Source: an uncultured Gammaproteobacteria bacterium
GTDB lineage: Bacteria > Pseudomonadota > Gammaproteobacteria > HK1
Length of the DNA: 64,000 bases
NCBI GenBank assembly: GCA_958295465.1
Contig: OY282353.1
Location: 2,967,001-3,031,000, forward strand
Reading direction: 5' to 3'
Shown: positions 36,336 through 45,819 of the stretch, piece by piece
How positions within the stretch are numbered: the first letter of the stretch is position 1
Layout of the letters: every line of letters starts with the position of its first letter
Notes under the pieces: generated by a model
What the model was told of the DNA's origin: nothing
The model's input: only the letters and a program-made list of their open reading frames with translations
Database searches by the model: none
Translations under genes and position numbers: made by a program

Positions 36336-37745
36336 ATGAAGCAATCCTTGCAGCTCCTGCTGGGCCAGCATCTGGCGATGACGCCCCGGCTCCAGCAGGC
36401 CATCCGGCTGCTTCAGCTCTCCACCATGGAGCTGCATACCGAAGTCCGGGAGGCGCTCGACTCCAACCTCATGCTGGAGCCGGACGAAGACGACGACCCC
36501 GGCGCCGGCGGCGAGGCCGAGGTCGCCCCGGCCGACATTCCCCGCGAGCTTCCGGTCGACACCGTATGGGAGGACGTCTACGACTCCGTCCCCGTCAACG
36601 GCGGCGGGCCGGCCGGAGAGTTCAACGGCACCGACCTCATCACCCGTCGCGCGCAGACCGAATCGCTCAAGGATCGCCTCGACTGGCAGATCTCCCTGAT
36701 GCGGCTCGGCGACACCGACCGGATCATCGCCGCTGCCCTCATCGACGCCGTCAACGACGACGGCTATCTCGAGCTGACCCTCGAAGACATCCGGGACAGC
36801 CTCGACCCCCGGCGCCGGGAAGTGACCCTGGAGCAGGTCGAGGCGGTGCTCCGGCACATCCAGAACCTCGACCCGCCCGGCGTCGCGGCCCGCGGCCTGG
36901 GGGAATGCCTCGCCATCCAGTTGCGGCAGCTTCCCGCCGGCACCGAGTGGCGCGATGCCGCGCTCACCCTCGTGGCCGGGCATCTCCAGGCGCTTGCATC
37001 GAAGAATTATGCGCAGCTCATGGCCGCGCTCGGGCTCGGGAAGCACGAGCTCCGGTGCGTCATCGACCTGATACGCTCCCTCTCCCCCCGCCCCGGCGCC
37101 GCGGTCCAGTCTTCCACGCCGGAGTACGTGATCCCCGATGTCTTCGTGCGCAAGGAAAACGGCGCGTGGAAGGTGGAGCTGAACCCGGACGCTTCCCCGA
37201 GGCTGCGCATCAACACCCGGTATGCGAACCTCATTCGACGCTCCGACGACAGCGCGGACAACCACACCCTGAAGACCCACCTGCAGGAGGCGCGCTGGTT
37301 CATCAAGAGCCTCCTCAACCGCGGCGAGACGCTGCTGAAGACGGCAACGTGCATCGTCGAGCGCCAGCAGGGGTTCCTCGAGCACGGCGAGGAGGCCATG
37401 AAGCCCATGGTGCTCGCCGACGTCGCACACACCATCGGCATGCACGAGTCGACGATCTCGCGGGTGACCACGCGAAAGTACATGCACACGCCTCGCGGGC
37501 TCTTCGAGCTCAAGTACTTCTTCTCGAGCCACGTCCATACCGCGAGCGGCTCGGAAGCGTCCTCGACCGCAGTCCGGGCGGTGCTCAGGAAGCTGATCGC
37601 ATCCGAGAACCCGGCCAGGCCCCTGAGCGATCAGAAGCTCAAGGAGATCCTCTCCGGGCAGGGGATCAGGATCGCACGGCGCACCGTCGCCAAATACCGC
37701 GAAGAGATGGCCATCCCTTCCTCGACGGAGCGGAAGGCGCTTTGA
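36336..37745 (+). CDS. rpoN: RNA polymerase sigma-54 factor
   Basis: 469 residues. Region I is Gln/Leu-rich (MKQSLQLLLGQHLAMTPRLQ), followed by an acidic region II, the core-binding domain, an HTH (ADVAHTIGMHESTISRVTTR) and the RpoN box ARRTVAKYREEMAIPSS. It directs polymerase to -24/-12 promoters opened by enhancer-binding ATPases. The position after lptB and before hpf/ptsN is the standard proteobacterial order. Confidence 0.95.
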   Translation: MKQSLQLLLGQHLAMTPRLQQAIRLLQLSTMELHTEVREALDSNLMLEPDEDDDPGAGGEAEVAPADIPRELPVDTVWEDVYDSVPVNGGGPAGEFNGTDLITRRAQTESLKDRLDWQISLMRLGDTDRIIAAALIDAVNDDGYLELTLEDIRDSLDPRRREVTLEQVEAVLRHIQNLDPPGVAARGLGECLAIQLRQLPAGTEWRDAALTLVAGHLQALASKNYAQLMAALGLGKHELRCVIDLIRSLSPRPGAAVQSSTPEYVIPDVFVRKENGAWKVELNPDASPRLRINTRYANLIRRSDDSADNHTLKTHLQEARWFIKSLLNRGETLLKTATCIVERQQGFLEHGEEAMKPMVLADVAHTIGMHESTISRVTTRKYMHTPRGLFELKYFFSSHVHTASGSEASSTAVRAVLRKLIASENPARPLSDQKLKEILSGQGIRIARRTVAKYREEMAIPSSTERKAL

Positions 37746-37833
37746 TTCCTTTCCTCTCCGATTTCCGCCGCGATACGATGGGCATCGACCGCTCCCGCAT
37801 CCGGCGCCCCGGTCGTCCAGTGAGGAGACTTCC

Positions 37834-38157
37834 ATGCAGATCAACCTGACGGGACATCACGTCGAGGTGACCCCGACGTTGAGAGAGTACGTCACCAGAA
37901 AGCTCGGGCGCGTCGCCCGCCATTTCGACCACGTCACCAGCGCGCGGGTGATCCTCACCGTCGAGAAGCAGTCCAGCAAGGCGGAGGCGGCCCTGCACGT
38001 CGCGGGCGCCGACCTGTTCGCCAACGCATCCCATCATGACATGTACGCCGCGATCGACATCCTCGCCGATCGCATCGACGGACAGGTGAGGCGGCACAAG
38101 GAAAGGCTCACCGATCACCATCGTGCCGAAGGCGGCATCAAGACGCAGTTCGACTGA
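37834..38157 (+). CDS. hpf: Ribosome hibernation-promoting factor (short form)
   Basis: 107 residues, MQINLTGHHVEVTPTLREYV then TRKLGRVARHFDHVTSARVI and DMYAAIDILADRIDGQVRRH: the S30AE/YfiA fold without the long C-terminal dimerisation domain. It binds the 30S subunit in stationary phase and favours 100S dimers. Standard place after rpoN, 88 bases away; AGGAGAC precedes the ATG. Confidence 0.92.
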   Translation: MQINLTGHHVEVTPTLREYVTRKLGRVARHFDHVTSARVILTVEKQSSKAEAALHVAGADLFANASHHDMYAAIDILADRIDGQVRRHKERLTDHHRAEGGIKTQFD

Positions 38158-38363
38158 CCGCCGCCGGACACAGCCTCCTCCACCGGTCACCATTCCGTGC
38201 GCAGCATCGTCCCGGAGCCGGCGTGCATGGCGCTGGACGAGCGTTGCGCCGGACGAACCGCGGTGAAGGGCGAAACGCAGCAGGGAAGAGGCGCCGGCGC
38301 TCCGCACCGCGCCGGGCCCACCGGCCGGCGAGGATGCCCGCCACGGTCAGGGAGCGGAATGCA

Positions 38364-38822
38364 ATGGTAACCCTCGATCGGATCCTCGCTCCCGAGCGGG
38401 TGCGCAGCAACGTGCCGGCGGGAAGCCGGAAACGCACCCTCCAGGTGCTGGGAGAGATGTTCGCCGACGCCGATCCGGACCTCTCGGCGTTGTCCGTCTT
38501 CGACCGGCTCGTGGCGCGCGAGCGTCTCGGCTCGACGGGGCTCGGGGAAGGCTGCGCCCTGCCGCATGCCCGCGTGCCGGGCCTCGGCCGCACCCTCGCG
38601 GCGTTCCTGCGGCTCAGGACAGGCGTGGACTTCGACTCGCCCGATCACGAGCCCGTGGACCTCGTCTTCGGGTTGCTCGTGCCCGATGAGTCGACGGACG
38701 AGCACCTGGAGATCCTGGCCGCGATCGCCGGTGTCTTCTCCGATGAACGGGTGCGTTCGTCGATCCGCTCGGTGGACGAGCCGACGCGGATACGCGACGT
38801 CCTGGTCGGCAACGGCGTCTGA
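38364..38822 (+). CDS. ptsN: Nitrogen-PTS EIIA component PtsN
   Basis: 152 residues. EIIA fold with the phospho-accepting His in GCALPHARVPGL and DLVFGLLVPDESTDEHLEIL. PtsN regulates potassium transport and carbon/nitrogen balance through its phosphorylation state rather than transporting sugar. The ATG at 38364 has GGAG 13 bases upstream. The usual following genes (hprK, rapZ, npr) are not present; the synteny breaks here. Confidence 0.9.
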   Translation: MVTLDRILAPERVRSNVPAGSRKRTLQVLGEMFADADPDLSALSVFDRLVARERLGSTGLGEGCALPHARVPGLGRTLAAFLRLRTGVDFDSPDHEPVDLVFGLLVPDESTDEHLEILAAIAGVFSDERVRSSIRSVDEPTRIRDVLVGNGV

Positions 38823-39137
38823 CGAAGACTCGTTCGCCAAATCGCGGACCGGGTGGCGGTGACGTACCTTCAATCGAGTCCGGGACGTTGGCGCCGCCCG
38901 GCCCGGCATGGCCGGAACCGGACGCCGGCAGGCCGCGCTGCCCGTCACGTCCCGAAGCAAGTGACGGCAGGATACGTATCGGGCGGGACGAGGCGTCCGC
39001 CTGTTCCCGCCGACTCGACGACTTCCGGGAGCGCGGAGCTCTCGCGGCATGATGCTCATCTCATAAATCCGACGTACACCCTGCGGCGAGCGCCTTGCGC
39101 TCCAGTGCCCCGCATCCGACACGCGATCGCTGCCCTT
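38823..39137. other. Intergenic region after ptsN
   Basis: About 315 bases; no gene, repeat or RNA recognised. The core gene block ends here. Confidence 0.5.
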
Positions 39138-40094
39138 TCACGCGGGACACGCGGCCGGCGCCGCCGCGCCGGCCGCGTCGCCCTGGCCCGTCCGGCGCCG
39201 CGCGTCGTTCCCGCCACGCGCCCGGATCCAGCCGTTCACGGTGAAACGCCCGTCGGCGAAATCGCGTGTATCGCACTCGACAGGGGTGATCTGGTGAAAG
39301 GCGGCGCTCGGGAAGAAGACGGCGCTGTTGTGGAGTGGCTCGATCCGCGTGTACCACACGGGAGACGCGAGGTGGTTGTCGAAGTCCGTATCGTGGAGCA
39401 GGAGATCGCCGCCGGCAAAGCGCCGGGGACGGCGGTGAAAGTAATAGACGAAGCTGAGCTTGCGCCTGAGGTTGAAATCCTCGGAGTCGTCGCGATGGAT
39501 CTTGTAGAACCCCCCGGCGACGTGCGCCGTCACGTCCAGTTCGATACGGTATGACTCCCTTTGCGCGGAGATCTCCTCCGTTCGCAGCCGTGCCAGGACC
39601 TGCGGCAGAACGCCGCGGAGCTTCGGGCAGAACCAGGACCGGACATCCCGACGAATCCGGCCATCCGCCACGAAGGCCGTCCGGGTCGCGCGATCCACGA
39701 CGGTCTTTCCCACCTGCGCCGGACGGAATCGTTCGCGCCCGGCCAGTAGCGGAAACAGCAGCCCTTGCTGTGCCGGCGTCAGGAAATCCGTCATCCGTAC
39801 GAACGGTACGGGCCGGTCCCCCGGGAGCGGGCGATCCGGCGTCCCGTCGCCGTTCAGGATGGACACCAGCCACGCCGCGGTCACATGGCCGGGTTCCAGC
39901 GCCTGCAAGCGCCTGTACGTATCGAGCGACGCGGCAAGCTCCCCTCGGCAGCGATGGACGTCGCCGAGCCGGAGCAGCGCCTTCACATCGTGCGGGTTGG
40001 CGGCGAGCTTCCGCCGCAGGACCACCGCCGCCTGGTCCAGGATGCCGTCCGGCCCCTGCACCGCGCATGTCAGGTCATCGTGGCTCGAGGACAT
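39138..40094 (-). CDS. 2-oxoglutarate/Fe(II) oxygenase with a TPR-like N-terminus
   Basis: 318 residues. Residues ~20-75 look like a TPR hairpin (LRRKLAANPHDVKALLRLGD; YRRLQALEPGHVTAAWLVSI). The C-terminal double-stranded beta-helix has the metal triad HRDD (FYKIHRDDSEDF) and a late His (AAFHQITPVECD), plus the 2-oxoglutarate Arg in DGRFTVNGWIRA. It resembles prolyl-hydroxylase-type enzymes of the ribosomal-protein/P4H class that modify proteins; the target is unknown. The ATG at 40094 (MSSSHDDLTCA) is preferred over 40109. Confidence 0.82.
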   Translation of the reverse strand: MSSSHDDLTCAVQGPDGILDQAAVVLRRKLAANPHDVKALLRLGDVHRCRGELAASLDTYRRLQALEPGHVTAAWLVSILNGDGTPDRPLPGDRPVPFVRMTDFLTPAQQGLLFPLLAGRERFRPAQVGKTVVDRATRTAFVADGRIRRDVRSWFCPKLRGVLPQVLARLRTEEISAQRESYRIELDVTAHVAGGFYKIHRDDSEDFNLRRKLSFVYYFHRRPRRFAGGDLLLHDTDFDNHLASPVWYTRIEPLHNSAVFFPSAAFHQITPVECDTRDFADGRFTVNGWIRARGGNDARRRTGQGDAAGAAAPAACPA

Positions 40095-40701
40095 CGCACG
40101 GGGTCTCACAGGTCAGGAACACACCACGTTCCGGGTACGCCTCGACGTCGATGAGCCTGGACCCGTGAGTCTGGTTCATCACGGGATGGATTTCAAACGG
40201 GCGCGTGAAATCGGATGCACGTCAAAACCCCCATGATCGGCGGCTTGCACACCCCGCCCGCCATGGAACGGGTAGAGCGTCCCGGGAGCGCTGACTTCGC
40301 TCAGGATGCAGCCCGCCGGACGGAGTCCAGTCCCATATGGAAGGGCGGGCCGAGTTCGCCGACACGGTCGAGTGGCTTCAGACCATCCCCGGGATCGACC
40401 GTCGCTCCGCCAGCGCCATTCTCATCGAACCGGGCCCCAACCTCGACGTCTTCGCCTCGCCCCGGCACTGCGCGGCTCGGGGACGCGGGCAGCCCACACC
40501 GCCGCCTTCGCTGCAACGGCGCAACACCCTCGTCACCTGGACAGCTCCCCGCTGTTCCTCGTCTTCGTGCGCCCAGAATCCGGATCTGCTACACAGCAAC
40601 GAAAAATGGATGCCGGACAGGCACATGGCCCGTCTCCTCGGGCCGGAACGGCGCGTATTCGGGTGCAACCCACGCTCACCCCGACCGACACCGGCGCCGG
40701 C
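40095..40701. other. Intergenic region with an IS110 relic
   Basis: About 600 bases without an intact gene. The only recognisable content is the IS110 transposase piece at 40337-40480. Confidence 0.5.
40337..40480 (+). pseudogene. IS110-family transposase fragment
   Basis: Reads EWLQTIPGIDRRSASAILIE then PGPNLDVFASPRHCAARG, matching the C-terminal IS110/IS116/IS902 domain (TIPGI...A..ILAEIG.....F.S..HLA.WAG). The N-terminal DEDD domain and the remaining C-terminus are missing. Confidence 0.7.
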
Positions 40702-41934
40702 TCACGCCGGTCGAGCCACCGCCGCGCCGACCGGCGGCTCCCGGTCGCATGCCAGCAGCCATGCCGCGACCCCGAGGTTCAGGACGTTGAAGCCGAGCGC
40801 GGCGAGGATCGAGGCGGTGTAGTCGCCGGTGAGATCGTAGAGGGCGCCGGCGAGCCAGCCGCCGAGGGCCATCCCGCAGACCGTGAACAGCATCGTCATG
40901 CCGATCCGCCAACCCGCCTCCCCGGCGGGGAAGAGGGCGCGGATGATCATCGTGTAGGACGGCACGATGCCTCCCTGCGAGAGGCCGAAGGCGACGGCGA
41001 GGACGTACAGGGTCGTGAGCCCGCCGGCGAACAGGTACGCGAAGATCACCAGCCCTTGCAGCATCGAGCCGAGCAGCAGGGTCTTCAGCCCGCCGATGCG
41101 GTCGGAGAGCCAGCCCGACACCAGCCGGCTCACCACCCCGAACCCGAGCATGAGCGCGAGCATGCGTGCGCCGTGCGCCGCGTCGAATCCCAGATCGATC
41201 GTGAGCGGGACGACGTGCACCTGGGGCATCGCCATCGCCGCGCAACAGCCCACCCCCGCGATGCACAGCAGTCCCTGCAGCGAACGACCGGAGAATCCGA
41301 GCGGGCGGCGGCGGGTCCCGCCTCTTCTCGCGAGGCCGTCCCCGTGATCGAGGATCGCGGGCCGGTAGAGCACGATGCAGAGGGGCAGCATCGTGAACAG
41401 GGTCAGGTTTCCCAACCCGTGGAACGTGGCCCGCCAGCCGTACGTGTCGATGAAATGCTGCAACACCGGCGGCCATACCGCGCCCGCGACGTAGGTGCCG
41501 CTGATCACGATCCCGACTGCGAGGCCGCGGCGCGCGGTAAACCAGTGGGAGATGTCCGAAGCCACCGGCGCGAAGGTCGCGGCCATGCCGAACAGCCCGC
41601 ACAGGACCCCGAGAGAGAGGCTGAAGTGCCATAGCTCGGTGGCGCGGGCCGCGAACAGCAGTCCCGCGGGGAGGCAGAGGCTTGCGAGCAGCGTGGGGGC
41701 GACGATCCCGAAGCGATCGGAGAGCCGCCCCATCATGACCCCGCCGACGCCGAAGCCGATCATGAACAGGGTGTACGGCATGGAGCCCGCGCCTCGGCCG
41801 GTGCCGAACTCCGCCGCGGCAGGCTCGAGGACGAGGATCGCGGCGTACATCGCCGAGCCCGCGATGGCCATGAGCAGGAGCGACGCGAAGAGGCGGACGA
41901 CGGGGTAGAGGTGCGAGGATCGGAGCGCGGACAT
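40702..41934 (-). CDS. Major facilitator superfamily transporter
   Basis: 410 residues, 12 predicted helices. MFS loop 2-3 motif GRLSDRFGIVAPT is present, with its second-half echo SGWLSDRIGGLKTLLLGSML. ISHWFTARRGLAVGIVISGT is typical of the monocarboxylate/oxalate-formate antiporter branch, so an organic acid is a likely substrate. The start at 41934 (MSALRSSHLYPVVRLFASLL) fits a short cytoplasmic N-terminus. Confidence 0.85.
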   Translation of the reverse strand: MSALRSSHLYPVVRLFASLLLMAIAGSAMYAAILVLEPAAAEFGTGRGAGSMPYTLFMIGFGVGGVMMGRLSDRFGIVAPTLLASLCLPAGLLFAARATELWHFSLSLGVLCGLFGMAATFAPVASDISHWFTARRGLAVGIVISGTYVAGAVWPPVLQHFIDTYGWRATFHGLGNLTLFTMLPLCIVLYRPAILDHGDGLARRGGTRRRPLGFSGRSLQGLLCIAGVGCCAAMAMPQVHVVPLTIDLGFDAAHGARMLALMLGFGVVSRLVSGWLSDRIGGLKTLLLGSMLQGLVIFAYLFAGGLTTLYVLAVAFGLSQGGIVPSYTMIIRALFPAGEAGWRIGMTMLFTVCGMALGGWLAGALYDLTGDYTASILAALGFNVLNLGVAAWLLACDREPPVGAAVARPA

Positions 41935-42459
41935 CTCGGCCGGCGGCAAGGGTGGTGCGGGAGTGTAGCGGCTTTCCGGCGCGTATCCACGGTCCTGCTG
42001 CACGCGCCGGCAATTCCCGTCAACGTTCCGGCCACGGTCGTGCCATCGGGATTTCGCGGTCGTCTCTACCGTCCGTGCGTCCGGTCTTGATGGTTCAATG
42101 GACGTTTTCGGGCCTGGCGGGAATTGCCGACATTTTCGCAGCAGGCGAGGTCGCTCACGAAGAGTGATGGGGACAGGGACGGCGGTCCGGCTGCCTTGGC
42201 CCTGTCGATCGCACGAGCCGCGCCAGCCGCGCTGCCGGTACCGGCCGTCCCGGCCTCGCCGTCCCCGCCGTACCGAGAAACAGGGCGGGCAGGTCTTCTC
42301 CCTCGCCGGCGGCCGGCGCATGCAGGGCGTCGAAGCGTTCCGCGTCCTCGTCCCCGGCGATGGCGCGCCGGGTGAGGTCTTCCTCGACTCCAACTTGCGG
42401 AACACGACGCTCGTTCCGGCGGTTCGAGCGAGGCGGTTCTCCGCCCGCGACCCGCGGGC
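41935..42459. other. Intergenic region between the MFS gene and dusA
   Basis: About 525 bases; no intact gene. Bases 42170-42440 on the minus strand read partly like coding sequence (VEEDLTRRAIAGDEDAERFD) but match no family I know and have no usable start. Possible relic. Confidence 0.4.
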
Positions 42460-43749
42460 TCAGCCGTCGACTTGCCGCAGCGCCTCGGCGATGACCGCCG
42501 CGTCGTTGCGGCACGCGGCCTCGGTGCTCAAATGCCGCCGCCAGCGGCGCGCTCCGCTCGTGGCGTGGAACAGCCCGAGCATGTGGCGCGTGACGTGGTG
42601 CAGGCGCGCGCCGCGTTCGACCGCCCGGTGCGCGTACGCGAGCATGCGCCCGGCGACTTCCTGTCGGTCCGGCGCCGTGGCCGTGCCGGCGCCGAACATC
42701 CGGCGGTCCGCGTCCGCGAGCACGAAGGGGTTGCGGTACGCCTCGCGTCCCATCATGGCGCCGTCGACCCGCCGATTGTGGGCGGCGACCTCGTCGAGTG
42801 AGGTGATGCCGCCGTTGACGATGACCTCCAGATCGGGGAAGTCCGCCTTCAGCCGGTACACCACGTCGTAACGAAGCGGTGGGATCTCCCGGTTCTCCTT
42901 CGGGCTCAAGCCGGAGAGCCACGCCTTGCGGGCATGGATGATGATCGTCCGGCAGCCCGCCGCGGCGACGGTTTCGACGAATCCGCGGAGATCCTCGTAG
43001 CGGTCGCGGTCATCGATGCCGATGCGTGTCTTCACCGTCACCGGGAGGCCGCCGGCCGACGCCATGGTCTCCACGCAGCGCGCCACCACCTCGGGTTCCG
43101 CCATCAGGCAGGCGCCGAACCGCCCGTTGCGCACACGATCGCTGGGGCAGCCGACGTTCAGGTTGATCTCGTCGAATCCGCGATCCGCCGCGAAGCGGGC
43201 GCACCGGGCAAGCGCCGCGGGGTCGCTGCCGCCGAGCTGAAGGGCGATGGGGTGCTCTTCTTCCGAGAAGTCGAGCAGGTGTTCGCGCCGTCCGTGCACG
43301 AGCGCCGCACTCGTCACCATCTCGGTGTAGAGCAGCGTATGCCGGGTGACGAGGCGGACCAGGTAGCGGAAGTGCCGATCCGTGCAGTCCATCATCGGCG
43401 CCACGCTGAGCCGGCGGTCGATCGGCGACGTGCCCGGAACGAATCGTCCGCCGGCCGCGGTTCCGGTTCGGGCTCCAAGACCGGAGGCGCGGGCCGGCGC
43501 CACCGGCGAACCGCCGGGTCCTGACTCATCGCCGGAGACGCGGACGGGCGCCACCGGAGAACCGCCGGATCCTGCCTCACCGCCGGAGACGCGGATTGGT
43601 GCGACCGGCGAGCTCCCGGTTCGGTCCGGTGCAGGGCGTTGCGGCGTCACGCGACCGAGAGGGAGGCGGCAGGTCCCGCCCTCGGGGCCGCTCCGGGCAG
43701 GGCGTTGCGGCGTGACCGCGGGCCTTGCGTCGTGCGGATGCTGAACCAT
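42460..43749 (-). CDS. dusA: tRNA-dihydrouridine synthase A with a repetitive N-terminal extension
   Basis: 429 residues. The DusA core begins near residue 97 at DRRLSVAPMMDCTDRHFRYL and has the FMN/catalytic segments ALQLGGSDPAALARCARFAA, NLNVGCPSDRVRNGRFGACL (catalytic Cys), VKTRIGIDD and IVNGGITSLDEV. It reduces U20/U20a in tRNA D-loops. The 90-residue N-terminal extension is low-complexity, containing 17-residue repeats (SPVAP.RVSG...G). The ATG at 43749 has GGAGAG upstream and no good start is visible nearer the core, although a GTG at VPGTSPIDRR is possible. Confidence 0.9.
   Translation of the reverse strand: MVQHPHDARPAVTPQRPARSGPEGGTCRLPLGRVTPQRPAPDRTGSSPVAPIRVSGGEAGSGGSPVAPVRVSGDESGPGGSPVAPARASGLGARTGTAAGGRFVPGTSPIDRRLSVAPMMDCTDRHFRYLVRLVTRHTLLYTEMVTSAALVHGRREHLLDFSEEEHPIALQLGGSDPAALARCARFAADRGFDEINLNVGCPSDRVRNGRFGACLMAEPEVVARCVETMASAGGLPVTVKTRIGIDDRDRYEDLRGFVETVAAAGCRTIIIHARKAWLSGLSPKENREIPPLRYDVVYRLKADFPDLEVIVNGGITSLDEVAAHNRRVDGAMMGREAYRNPFVLADADRRMFGAGTATAPDRQEVAGRMLAYAHRAVERGARLHHVTRHMLGLFHATSGARRWRRHLSTEAACRNDAAVIAEALRQVDG
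43496..43648 (-). repeat. 51-bp tandem repeat in the dusA N-terminal extension
   Basis: Three units of exactly 51 bases starting at 43496, 43547 and 43598 encode SPVAP-x-R-x-SG repeats in frame. The third is degenerate. Confidence 0.85.
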
Positions 43750-44104
43750 CGTTCTCTCCGGTGACCGGCCACGAGCTCCCGGATGGAGAGCCTTCGGGGC
43801 ATTCGTGGATGCGTTCGTCCCGGTGCTCAGCCGGGTAGAATCCGGGCTACGGAACGCCGGGCGGGGCTCGGAGCCGATCGCACAGGATGAATCTTCAGGG
43901 GTCCGAATCCGACTTTCAACCAACGTTCGACGAAGGAATGCAGCTCATGACGGATGCGAACCAGCCCGGAGTGCATCGCGGGCCGTAAGGATTCTGTGCT
44001 TCGATCGGTCGCCCACCACGCCCATCTTGAATGGCACGACACAGTTGCCCGCCCACGGCGCTGACTGAAGTACCCGCAATTCCGCGCAAGGGAGGATCCG
44101 GCGG
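43750..44104. other. Divergent intergenic region upstream of dusA
   Basis: 355 bases; no gene or RNA recognised. It must hold the promoters of dusA and of the membrane protein gene. Confidence 0.5.
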
Positions 44105-45445
44105 TTGGCGGAGCCACGCTCATCGGGGCTCGGGGCGGCGCTGGTCCGCCGAGATGCGTTTCCCGGACTGATGATCGGCGTGATGCTGGTGGCGTCGATC
44201 ACGCACGGGTTGGCGCCGGTGGTTCCGCGGGAGATCGGAGTGCTGGCGGCCTGGGTCGCGGGGTGCGCGGTGTGGGGCCGGTTGCCGCGCCGAGCCAGGA
44301 TCCAGATCGGGGCGATGCTCGGGCTCGGCCTGGCCTGCATCGCGGCGGTCGCCGCGCGCGGCGCCGCGGTCGAATGGGGTGACGTGGCAGGACGCTCGCT
44401 GCCGATCCTCACCCTGCTCGCCGGGACCGCGTTTCTCCGCCTCGTCTATCGCGCCGGGGTCGGAGGCGGAAACGGCTCCGCCGCGCCGCGGGGCGCCGGC
44501 GCGTACCTGCGCACGATGGCCGGAGTGCACCTGTTCGGCGCGGTCATCAACATCTCGGCTCTGGTGGTGTTCGCGGATCGGATCGCCCGGTCCTCGCCGC
44601 TCACCCGCCGCGAGGTCGTGATGCTCGGCCGCTCGTACTCGATGGTTGCCTACTACTCGCCGTTCATCGGTGGGGTGGCCCTTGCGTTGGGTCTCGTGCC
44701 GGGGGTGCGCTTCCCGGTGCTGGTGCTGGCCGGAATCGCGCTCGCCTGCGTGGGCTTCCTGGTCATCGCCCTCCTCGGCCGTTTCGAGGAAGGGGAGGCG
44801 ATCGCGCGGTTCCAGGGCTATCCCTTTCGCGCCGATGGTCTGTGGCTGCCGGTCACCCTGCTCGGCTCGGTGGCGGCCGTGCACTGGACATGGCCGTCGC
44901 TGTCGGTGCTGCTGGTGGTCGCGCTGCTGGCGCCGCTGCACGCCGCCGCGGCGCTCTTGGCGCAGTCCGGCGCCGCCGGCGCGTTCCGGACGGTGGCGCG
45001 CTTCACGGTGACCGAGCTTCCCGGCATGAGCGGCGAGTTGACCCTCTTCCTTGCCGCCGGAGTGCTGGGAGGAGGGCTCACCGCCCTGGTCTCCGCGTAT
45101 CCTTCCCTGATGCCGGCGTTCACCCTTACCCCCGCGACCGCCACCGCGGCCCTCGCCGGCATCGTGGTCCTCGCGGCGGCCGGCGTGCACCCGCTGGTAT
45201 CGGTCACCACGCTCGTCGCGGTGAGCTTGCCGGCGTCACCGGATCCGACCCTGCTGGCGGCGGTATGCGTCATCGGATGGGGCGTCGGCTCGGTTGCGGG
45301 TCCGTATTCCGGCATCAACCTGGTGCTGGCGGCGCGTTGCGGCGTCTCGAGCTGGGTGTTCCCGCGCTGGAACGCGGCGTTCTGCACGATCATGGTGCTC
45401 GCGGCAGGACTGGTGTTCGCGGGGTATGCTGCGCTGATGCGATGA
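44105..45445 (+). CDS. Polytopic membrane protein, about 11 helices, unknown transporter
   Basis: 446 residues; hydrophobic helices across nearly the whole length. The most transporter-like parts are LVSAYPSLMPAFTLTPATAT, then HPLVSVTTLVAVSLPASPDP and WGVGSVAGPYSGINLVLAAR, reminiscent of the second half of anion/C4-dicarboxylate permeases, but I cannot assign a family. TTG 44105 is the furthest start; ATG 44171 (MIGVMLVASITHG) would remove 22 residues. It is followed by the 74-bp repeat array. Confidence 0.65.
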   Translation: MAEPRSSGLGAALVRRDAFPGLMIGVMLVASITHGLAPVVPREIGVLAAWVAGCAVWGRLPRRARIQIGAMLGLGLACIAAVAARGAAVEWGDVAGRSLPILTLLAGTAFLRLVYRAGVGGGNGSAAPRGAGAYLRTMAGVHLFGAVINISALVVFADRIARSSPLTRREVVMLGRSYSMVAYYSPFIGGVALALGLVPGVRFPVLVLAGIALACVGFLVIALLGRFEEGEAIARFQGYPFRADGLWLPVTLLGSVAAVHWTWPSLSVLLVVALLAPLHAAAALLAQSGAAGAFRTVARFTVTELPGMSGELTLFLAAGVLGGGLTALVSAYPSLMPAFTLTPATATAALAGIVVLAAAGVHPLVSVTTLVAVSLPASPDPTLLAAVCVIGWGVGSVAGPYSGINLVLAARCGVSSWVFPRWNAAFCTIMVLAAGLVFAGYAALMR

Positions 45446-45496
45446 CCGCCGGGCGCCGCGCTCCCGGGATCGGGAGGCACGCCGCCGGGCCACGGG

Positions 45497-45819
45497 CAAC
45501 GGGAGCCGGTGCAGGATGAACGATGTGCGAAGCCGGCTGAATCGCGCCCACACCGTGATGGACAAGCGGGCAACGGGAGGCGGCGCGGCATGGGCGATGT
45601 GCGAGGCCGGCTGGATCCCGCCCACACCGTGATGAGCAAGCGGACAACGGGAGGCGGTACGGGATGAACGATGTGCGAAGCCGGCTGAATCGCGCCCACA
45701 CCGTGATGGACAAGCGGGCAACGGGAGGCGGCGCGGCATGGGCGATGTGCGAGGCCGGCTGAATCCCGCCCACACCGTGATGAGCAAGCGCGCAACGGGA
45801 GGCGGTACGGGATGAGCGA
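45497..45819 (+). repeat. 74-bp tandem repeat array (4.3 copies) ending at a start codon
   Basis: Copies begin at 45497, 45571, 45645, 45719 and (partial) 45793, each with CAACGGGAG. Two subtypes alternate, giving a 148-bp higher-order period. Each unit contains a GGGAGG-like ribosome binding site and a following ATG; the last partial unit supplies those of the decarboxylase gene (ATG 45812). Confidence 0.92.

Noticed and set aside
42155..42459. Possible minus-strand gene upstream of the MFS gene
   Set aside because: Some protein-like stretches but no start, no family and no conserved motif; kept as intergenic with a possible relic.
45497..45819. 74-bp repeats considered as a CRISPR or attachment array
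   Set aside because: Units are contiguous and lack variable spacers; the similarity to the downstream gene start explains them better as tandem duplication.
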